Assembly: GCA_013203345.1 (NCBI GenBank)
Contig: JABMQF010000043.1
Coordinates: 1-33,665 of the forward strand
Source of the DNA: Candidatus Woesearchaeota archaeon
GTDB lineage: Archaea; Nanobdellota; Nanobdellia; Woesearchaeales; UBA11576
DNA: 33,665 nucleotides
Direction of reading: 5' to 3'
Shown: positions 27,924-33,665 of the stretch, one piece after another
Layout: the number at the start of each line of letters is the position of its first letter
Position numbering within the stretch: position 1 is the first letter of the stretch
The notes under the pieces: model-generated
What the model was told of the DNA's origin: nothing
The model's input: only the letters and a program-made list of their open reading frames with translations
Databases searched by the model: none
Made by a program: the position numbers and the translations under genes

Positions 27924-28346
27924 TCAAATAATCTTTTCAACCGCTTTTATGAATTCTCCAGATATCTTGACAACCTCTTCTGCTTCCCCTTCATCGATAT
28001 CTGTCCTTTCAAGACCATAATTGATCTCGTGCCTCTCCAGCCTCAAGACATTCAGTTCGTTGATAAATCTCCTCTCCAACTTATCTGAATATCTCTCTTT
28101 AATATACAGAAAGAGGGCATAATGACTCTTTTCCCTGACACCATCCCTGAACAACAATGCCCTGGCTGAATGAAACATCGCAGAATAGGAGTTAGTAATA
28201 GTCTCTTCAAATATCTTCAGGTCCAAAAGCCTTCTGGCCAGGTCCAGTTTGTGCTTTGCCACCTCAACGGATTTCTTCGATTTTCTAACATCCGGAACGT
28301 CTTTTCTCAACAGCCCTTTCTCAAAACAACCATTGACATCCATCAT
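27924..28346 (-). CDS. HEPN-domain protein
   Basis: SYSAMFHSARALLFRDGVREKSHYALFLYIKERY ... RLERHEINYG (Rx4-6H-like). Confidence 0.82.
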   Translation of the reverse strand: MMDVNGCFEKGLLRKDVPDVRKSKKSVEVAKHKLDLARRLLDLKIFEETITNSYSAMFHSARALLFRDGVREKSHYALFLYIKERYSDKLERRFINELNVLRLERHEINYGLERTDIDEGEAEEVVKISGEFIKAVEKII

Positions 28347-28891
28347 TTCACCACAGGAAGTTCCCCATAGAGAGACATCCCCTCAATAATGACCCCATCA
28401 TAGAACGCCTTGTCTATCTTCGCCTTCTTCCTCCAGTCAGGGTGCACATATTTCACTACTGAAAGTTCCCTTTCAAGCCTCTTTTCTGCAGCCAAGGGCT
28501 TAAGCCTGATAGGTTTTCTGGATATGATCAAAATGTCTATGTCGCTCGATGGATTGTCTGTACCCTTTGCTACTGAGCCGAACAAGGTTATGGATGTTAT
28601 CTGAGGATATGCTGCTGTCAATTCATCTACCAATCCTGATTCTGTTATTCCTGCAATGGAAAGGGATATCTTCAACTGTCTTGTTAGGATATTTTCATCA
28701 TCCAGCCTGAACTGGTAAAGCCGCCCTATTACCTTCCTCTTAACAATCCCTTTCTTCAATAGATAATCAAAGCACCTCTTGGCTGTCGCGACACCTACAC
28801 CAGCCTTTTTCGCCAAAGACCTCACCGACTCCTCTTCTGTCGTGTTACTCAGACACTCAAAAACCTTAAACAATGCGTATTTCCTTATCAT
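28343..28891 (-). CDS. HTH plus minimal nucleotidyltransferase (MNT)
   Basis: N-terminal SVRSLAKKAGVGVATAKRCFDYLLKKGIVKRK; GSVAKGTDNPSSDIDILI (GSx9DxD). Confidence 0.85.
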   Translation of the reverse strand: MIRKYALFKVFECLSNTTEEESVRSLAKKAGVGVATAKRCFDYLLKKGIVKRKVIGRLYQFRLDDENILTRQLKISLSIAGITESGLVDELTAAYPQITSITLFGSVAKGTDNPSSDIDILIISRKPIRLKPLAAEKRLERELSVVKYVHPDWRKKAKIDKAFYDGVIIEGMSLYGELPVVK

Positions 28892-28898
28892 ATCATAT

Positions 28899-28978
28899 AT
28901 GGAACACTTGTTTCTTTAAATATCTTTTGGTTTTTAATTGTTCATTTTATGGAACACATGTTCTATGTGTGGAACAAG
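28899..28978. promoter_or_regulatory. Repeated GGAACAC-type sites upstream of the MNT/HEPN pair
   Basis: GGAACACTTGTT (28901), GGAACACATGTT (28951), GGAACAAGG (28971); TATA-like GATATTTAAAG on the minus strand. Confidence 0.6.
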
Positions 28979-29062
28979 GTAATATGTGGTAAAAGATGGA
29001 TACTTCTCGAGAATTCTGACCTGAACAGGTTATACTCTTAGTACGAAGCAGTACGATAATCA

Positions 29063-29953
29063 TCACAACCTTGTCAACACCTTGACCTTGTCACCAACAT
29101 ACAAACTATGTTCTGCCTGTGAAATCATTCCTTTCTGCTTGTCTACAAGAGGTGGGTAAGAATGGAGTATTCCTATCTGATTCATTTCGCGCAGGGCAAA
29201 GTTTACCTTGAATATAGGGAATTCTTTTGTTAGCCATCTCGTTGCAAATGGAAGAGTCCTGTACTGTGAGAGGGACTTGAGAACCTGTCTTGTCACTGCG
29301 TTCCTTACTGGTTTTTGTGCAGTCAGTGAATGTATGTAAGGCAGACCCTTGTCCTGAACAATGCCTGCACCTGTCGAGGCAAAAGGCTCTATCGCAATTG
29401 TCATGCCCTCCTCCAGAGGAGTGGGGTCTTTAGTATCAAAGTTAGGTATTGAAGGCTCTTCGTGAACACTCCACTCGCCGATGCCATGTCCTGAAAGATT
29501 TCGGATAGGCACAAAACCATGAGACACTATCGCCTGTTCAATCTCACGCCCTATCTCTCCTAATGATGTGCCAACCTGAACAATCTTCATGGCGGCAGAC
29601 AGTGCATCCTGGGATGCCTTGACAAGATCTGTGTAGCTTCCGGATAGGTCTATCGTAGCAGCAGTGTCGCCGCCTACGCAACCATCAATATGAACACCTA
29701 CATCAAGCTTGACTATTTGCGAATCAAGGACAGTATCATCATCAGGCAAAGGAGTGTAATGCGCAGCAGTATCATCAAAAGAAATGTTCACAGGGAATGC
29801 TGGCAGACCTCCAAGAACAACTATCTTTTTTTCTATCTTCTCTGCTATGTCAATGACCTTGGCCCCTGACTTCACAAGACCCTTGCCAAAATCAAGAGCC
29901 TCAGCCGCTATCCTGCCTGCTTCCACATATCTTTGCAAAGTCTCTTTATCCAT
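29063..29953 (-). CDS. map: Methionine aminopeptidase (type II)
   Basis: KLDVGVHIDGCVGGDTAATID, LSGHGIGEWSVHEEPSIPNF, GMTIAIEPFAS; start trimmed to MDKETLQRY. Confidence 0.96.
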   Translation of the reverse strand: MDKETLQRYVEAGRIAAEALDFGKGLVKSGAKVIDIAEKIEKKIVVLGGLPAFPVNISFDDTAAHYTPLPDDDTVLDSQIVKLDVGVHIDGCVGGDTAATIDLSGSYTDLVKASQDALSAAMKIVQVGTSLGEIGREIEQAIVSHGFVPIRNLSGHGIGEWSVHEEPSIPNFDTKDPTPLEEGMTIAIEPFASTGAGIVQDKGLPYIHSLTAQKPVRNAVTRQVLKSLSQYRTLPFATRWLTKEFPIFKVNFALREMNQIGILHSYPPLVDKQKGMISQAEHSLYVGDKVKVLTRL

Positions 29954-30019
29954 AAACAAAAAGGTGTGCGCTTGGTATAAAAAAGTTTCCTTGAATATTA
30001 TGTAATAAGTCAATAATAC

Positions 30020-30230
30020 CTGATGTCTGCAGAACCAAATACGCTGCCAGCACCCGCACAACCAATAAAAAAAGCTGCTTGTACCCGCGCAACCAATAAT
30101 AACAACCCTGCTTGCGCTACCATTACCGCCTAGCGAGCCTAAACCCCTAACTGAAAAAACCTAACGCAGTTGGGCGAACAACATCAAAAATTAAGGTATC
30201 GTGCGGCATAGGTAATTGCGCAGGCAGCCA
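30020..30230 (+). repeat. Dispersed repeat family B, copy 2
   Basis: Core 30119-30206 matches 7901-7988; preceded by degenerate ~30-bp repeats (GCTGCCAGCACCCGCACAACCAATAAAA...). Confidence 0.8.
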
Positions 30231-30295
30231 AAATATGCTAAGTCAGGAAATGAGAATCCAATTTCAGCAACTGCCAAATAATAGAAACAACAGAA

Positions 30296-30700
30296 TCATC
30301 TAATACTACGACGCACCAACCACCATATGATTGAGTTTGTCCTATGACCCCATCCATTACAGCGTATACAATGAGTCAAATCCAGAATCATATGAAGCAA
30401 GTAACCTAACAACACTGCCTTGAATATGTCAGACATGTACGCGAGCGCAAGGATGACTATGAATGCTTCCACTGTATGAAATATATGAAGAACAGGTATG
30501 GTAGTCATGTATCTGCGCTGACGGTAGTATCCTATCGCCCGCTTTAAACTCAGGTCATGTTTCTTAACAACATAAAGCAAATAGTGGTCAAAGTCGACAA
30601 GAAAACCACCTGCAATAGCAAACACAGACAACCAACCCAAAAAAGGATAAAGCACAATAGCCAAGGCTATGCTCGTAAAAAAATGTATGTTTATCTCCAT
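30296..30700 (-). CDS. Integral membrane protein, possible YdjM-like membrane-bound hydrolase
   Basis: GGFLVDFDHYLLY, LHIFHTVEAF, LHMILDLTH. Confidence 0.6.
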   Translation of the reverse strand: MEINIHFFTSIALAIVLYPFLGWLSVFAIAGGFLVDFDHYLLYVVKKHDLSLKRAIGYYRQRRYMTTIPVLHIFHTVEAFIVILALAYMSDIFKAVLLGYLLHMILDLTHCIRCNGWGHRTNSIIWWLVRRSIR

Positions 30701-30906
30701 TAGTCCTCAAGCTTTATCACAGTCAAAGGACACTGCACTTCACATGCCCTGCACCCTATACATTCAGAAGGTTTCTTGACAACTGATTTCATCTTCACAG
30801 AATCAATCTCAAAAACCTGCATAGGACATATCTCGACACACGTACCGCAACCATCGCACTTGCTCTCATCAACAATAGGTTTAGGAATTAATAACACCTC
30901 TCTCAT
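30700..30906 (-). CDS. 2x[4Fe-4S] ferredoxin
   Basis: CDGCGTCVEICP and CIGCRACEVQCP. Confidence 0.93.
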   Translation of the reverse strand: MREVLLIPKPIVDESKCDGCGTCVEICPMQVFEIDSVKMKSVVKKPSECIGCRACEVQCPLTVIKLED

Positions 30907-31559
30907 TAAACAGTGACAGCTTCTTTTTCAGAATCTGCCTCAGAAGAATCGGCAACAGGAGACTCAGCAGCCTTCTGCTCACCAATAAATTTCATGATTC
31001 GTATATCAACAATCTTAATAGGAATAATCTTTACCAATGCACGCGAGATGTTCTTCTGGAACTTATCAATAATCAACTCACCTATCAGAGTATCATAATC
31101 CATCTTCCGTATATAATCTATCATGTACTGGAGCATTGCAGACCTTACTGCTGCTTTGACTGATCGGGATGTCTTTACTCGAGTAACCACTAATGGCTTG
31201 ATTCGAATCACCTTGTTGTCCCTTGTGACACACTGGAATGAATCGTCAACCCTGTCCCTGTCCCTGCGCACTTTACGCTTAATAGCAGAAGGCATTACAT
31301 GATACTGGTGCACCCTTGTGTACGCAGTATCACCTTGCACTTTATTGATCCTGAATGTTATTGCGATATTCTGTTTCTTGATATTTCCTGTAAGCATCAT
31401 CAGATTAGTCCTTACAGGTCTGCCCTCTAAAGCGGCAGCATCATAGGCTATGGATTGACCTAATTCCCTCTCATTAAATACCTTTGGCGCTAGTACTGTG
31501 AAATACTTCTTTTTACGCCATTTATCAATTGTTTTGCCTTTCTTAGGTTTTACAGCCAT
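30906..31559 (-). CDS. rps3ae: 30S ribosomal protein S3Ae
   Basis: KGKTIDKWRKKKYFTVLAPKVFNERELGQSIA ... RVKTSRSVKAAVRSAMLQYM. Confidence 0.95.
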   Translation of the reverse strand: MAVKPKKGKTIDKWRKKKYFTVLAPKVFNERELGQSIAYDAAALEGRPVRTNLMMLTGNIKKQNIAITFRINKVQGDTAYTRVHQYHVMPSAIKRKVRRDRDRVDDSFQCVTRDNKVIRIKPLVVTRVKTSRSVKAAVRSAMLQYMIDYIRKMDYDTLIGELIIDKFQKNISRALVKIIPIKIVDIRIMKFIGEQKAAESPVADSSEADSEKEAVTV

Positions 31560-31800
31560 GTTAAAACGCCTTCCAAATCAATAATCAATAGTTTTAGGGA
31601 AAAGAAGCGTGTTTATAAAGGTATTGGTGAGGTTATAAAATGATTTTAAGAGTATCTATAGCACACACAGAATATCATTGATTGACTATCAATAATAATG
31701 TTGTAAGCCCAAAACCGCAAGGTAACGACACGTGTTTTTTCACTGCTCACTGGACATCTTTGCTTAAACTATATAAATAATAAGCACATATTGTTTATAA

Positions 31801-32640
31801 ATGGATGAAAAAAACAAATTAGTAGTATTCCAGGATAAGAAAATCAGGAGAATCTGGTACGATAACGAGTGGTATTTCTCAGTTATAGATGTTGTTGCCG
31901 TATTGACCGAAAGTAAAGATGCTAAAGACTACTGGTACAGACTTAAAAAACGTGAATCTGAACACGGAATTGAGTTATCGACAAATTGTCGACAACTGAA
32001 ATTACCCTCAACAGATGAAAAATTATATCTTACAGATTGTGCCAATACTAAATCTCTTTTCAGAATAATACAATCAATCCCTTCTAAAAAAGCCGAACCT
32101 TTCAAACAATGGTTGGCTCAAGTAGGTTATGAAAGAATCCAGGAGATTGAAAACCCTGAACTTGCGCAAGACAGAACTAAAGAATATTACGAGCTCAAAG
32201 GATACCCTAAAGAATGGATTGACAAAAGGATTCGCGGAATTGCAGTAAGGCAGGCGCTAACTGAAGAATGGAGTAATAGAGGGGTTGAAGAAAAAAGAGA
32301 ATATGCAATACTCACTAACGAGATTGCCCAAGCAACTTTCGGGGTAGGAATACAAGACCATAAGAAGCTCAAAGGTCTCAATCCAAAATTCAAAAATCAG
32401 AATCTTCGTGACCATATGACTGATCTGGAGATTATCTTCAACATGCTTGGAGAAGCATCAACCACTGAAATCGCAAAAAAGAAAGATGCACAAGGTTTTG
32501 TCGAGAACAAGTTTGCCGCAAAAGAAGGTGGAAATATAGCAGGAGATGCAAGAAAGAAACTGGAACAGAAAACAGGAGATGATGTAGTCAGTGAAAAGAA
32601 CTACCTACATCTGGCAGATAAGAAAAAGAAATTGAAATGA
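31801..32640 (+). CDS. BRO-N domain (DinD-like) protein
   Basis: VVFQDKKIRRIWYDNEWYFSVIDVVAVLTESKDAKDYWYRLKKRE; TATATAAATA ~25 bp upstream, leaderless. Confidence 0.88.
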   Translation: MDEKNKLVVFQDKKIRRIWYDNEWYFSVIDVVAVLTESKDAKDYWYRLKKRESEHGIELSTNCRQLKLPSTDEKLYLTDCANTKSLFRIIQSIPSKKAEPFKQWLAQVGYERIQEIENPELAQDRTKEYYELKGYPKEWIDKRIRGIAVRQALTEEWSNRGVEEKREYAILTNEIAQATFGVGIQDHKKLKGLNPKFKNQNLRDHMTDLEIIFNMLGEASTTEIAKKKDAQGFVENKFAAKEGGNIAGDARKKLEQKTGDDVVSEKNYLHLADKKKKLK

Positions 32641-32661
32641 TATTCTAATAATAAACAAAAA

Positions 32662-33450
32662 TTACTTGCGGAAAAGAGATTTGAGTGAAGATAACATCGT
32701 TCCTTTTCTTGGCTCTTCCTGTGTTGACACTTCATCAGGCAGATACTGTGCAAATGCCTTTTCATACGCCTTTATCGCGAAGTGCGCTGCAGCAGTCTCC
32801 ACAGCAGCAACCTCAAACAGCTCAGAATCCTCAGGAATCGCACCAACATAGACCGCATTTGCTCCTAGCGACCGGGTAAGCTCTCTGAACCCCTCAAGCT
32901 GTTGTTTCCTGCTGCCACTGATGTCAAACTTATCACACCCATATACAGACTTGTTGTACAGGCAAGTTGCCCCCTTTATCTTCTTTGTCTGAAAAGAATC
33001 GATACCCACATTTATACCTGTGAGCTGACCACCCCGCACACCATACACAAAAAGGTTTCGCGCGTCGGGATCATATTCTGTACGCGCAGTCACATGAGGT
33101 TTTACAAGCCAAGGCATTTCCTCAACCTTTTGCTCAAGCTTTAAAGAACGTCTGTCAGCTTTACTTTCTGCTGCAGAGGACAGTTTCTGACTTGTAAGCA
33201 CGTATTCTTCCCGTAGGAAATGCGCAAATCCGAACCTACAGAACAGATTTGTCAGATTCACATCATCAGGCAGCTCACCCAGATATGCGGTTTCAATTCC
33301 GTCTTTTTCACAGAAATCGATCATGTCCTTCGGCTGCATATCCCTTCCAAGGAATTCATTCTCAAAATAAGAAATCTCAGTTTTGACAAGCATCTTAGCC
33401 TGGTCGCCATCATCAACAAGCGGCTTTACCTGATGGCTTAAATCTGACAA
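32662..33450 (-). CDS. Hypothetical protein (262 aa) with an internal duplicated motif; TTG start next to an IS end
   Basis: AYLGELPDDVNLTNLFCRFGFAHFLREEY and VYVGAIPEDSELFEVAAVETAAAHFAIKAYEKA. Confidence 0.55.
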   Translation of the reverse strand: MSDLSHQVKPLVDDGDQAKMLVKTEISYFENEFLGRDMQPKDMIDFCEKDGIETAYLGELPDDVNLTNLFCRFGFAHFLREEYVLTSQKLSSAAESKADRRSLKLEQKVEEMPWLVKPHVTARTEYDPDARNLFVYGVRGGQLTGINVGIDSFQTKKIKGATCLYNKSVYGCDKFDISGSRKQQLEGFRELTRSLGANAVYVGAIPEDSELFEVAAVETAAAHFAIKAYEKAFAQYLPDEVSTQEEPRKGTMLSSLKSLFRK

Positions 33451-33473
33451 ATGAGCGAAAATGACCTACTCCC

Positions 33474-33491
33474 ACGACCTAAAGGTCGGGG
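33474..33491. repeat. IS200/IS605-type end palindrome
   Basis: CGACCTAAAGGTCG just beyond the tnpA stop. Confidence 0.7.
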
Positions 33492-33495
33492 TATC

Positions 33496-33665
33496 TTATG
33501 CTGTGGCTAGGGCGTGATGTTCTGCTTGGTTCTTGATGTAGTTTTCAACTGTGCCGAATTCGTTGTAGCCAACGGTTATCGCGCATCCTCCTGCGCTCCA
33601 AAGGTGTCCTCTTGGAAGCCTTAACCTACTTTTCGGATGATTCTTGAAAAAGATATATGCAGAAC
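33496..33665 (-). CDS. tnpA: IS200/IS605-family Y1 transposase TnpA, C-terminal part (truncated by window edge)
   Basis: Manual translation ...HPKSRLRLPRGHLWSAGGCAITVGYNEFGTVENYIKNQAEHHALATA*; YIxxQ catalytic helix. Confidence 0.88.
   Translation of the reverse strand, partial: SAYIFFKNHPKSRLRLPRGHLWSAGGCAITVGYNEFGTVENYIKNQAEHHALATA

Noticed and set aside
1-33665. CRISPR array, rRNA or tRNA genes
   Set aside because: No regularly spaced repeats, rRNA signatures or convincing tRNA cloverleaf were seen by eye; a covariance-model search (e.g. tRNAscan-SE) would be needed to exclude atypical tRNAs.

Overview
This window looks archaeal, probably from a DPANN/Woesearchaeota-like genome. Supporting signs are the group II chaperonin, RPS3Ae, Bud32, COG1361-type ABC proteins, TTTAAATA/TTTATAAA promoters and short leaders. 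Recognisable genes are a thermosome subunit, a DUF1653 protein, a single-domain EamA transporter, a phosphotransferase-like kinase, an AbrB/PhoU regulator, an Lrp-type regulator, a DUF1858 protein, a dNTP-supply cluster (NrdR, NrdD, NrdH-like redoxin, NrdG, dUTPase), an M50 protease, Bud32, a phosphoribosyltransferase-like protein, an ABC exporter operon, a TldD-type protein, HisRS, a HEPN/MNT pair, methionine aminopeptidase, RPS3Ae, a ferredoxin, a BRO-N protein and the end of an IS200/IS605 tnpA at the right edge. The most interesting signals are: (1) a split class III ribonucleotide reductase whose glycyl-radical domain is a separate 66-aa ORF with its own Shine-Dalgarno, in the same frame after a UAA; (2) two NrdR-box-like sites 32 bp apart over the predicted nrdR transcription start; (3) a ~1.9 kb two-gene segment flanked by 28-bp direct repeats at the 3' end of bud32, resembling an att-flanked cassette; (4) two dispersed non-coding repeat families, one of which interrupts a small membrane-protein gene; (5) inverted-repeat operators upstream of an HTH-MNT/HEPN pair, an Lrp gene and an ABC/wHTH divergent promoter. 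All family calls are by eye, without database searches.
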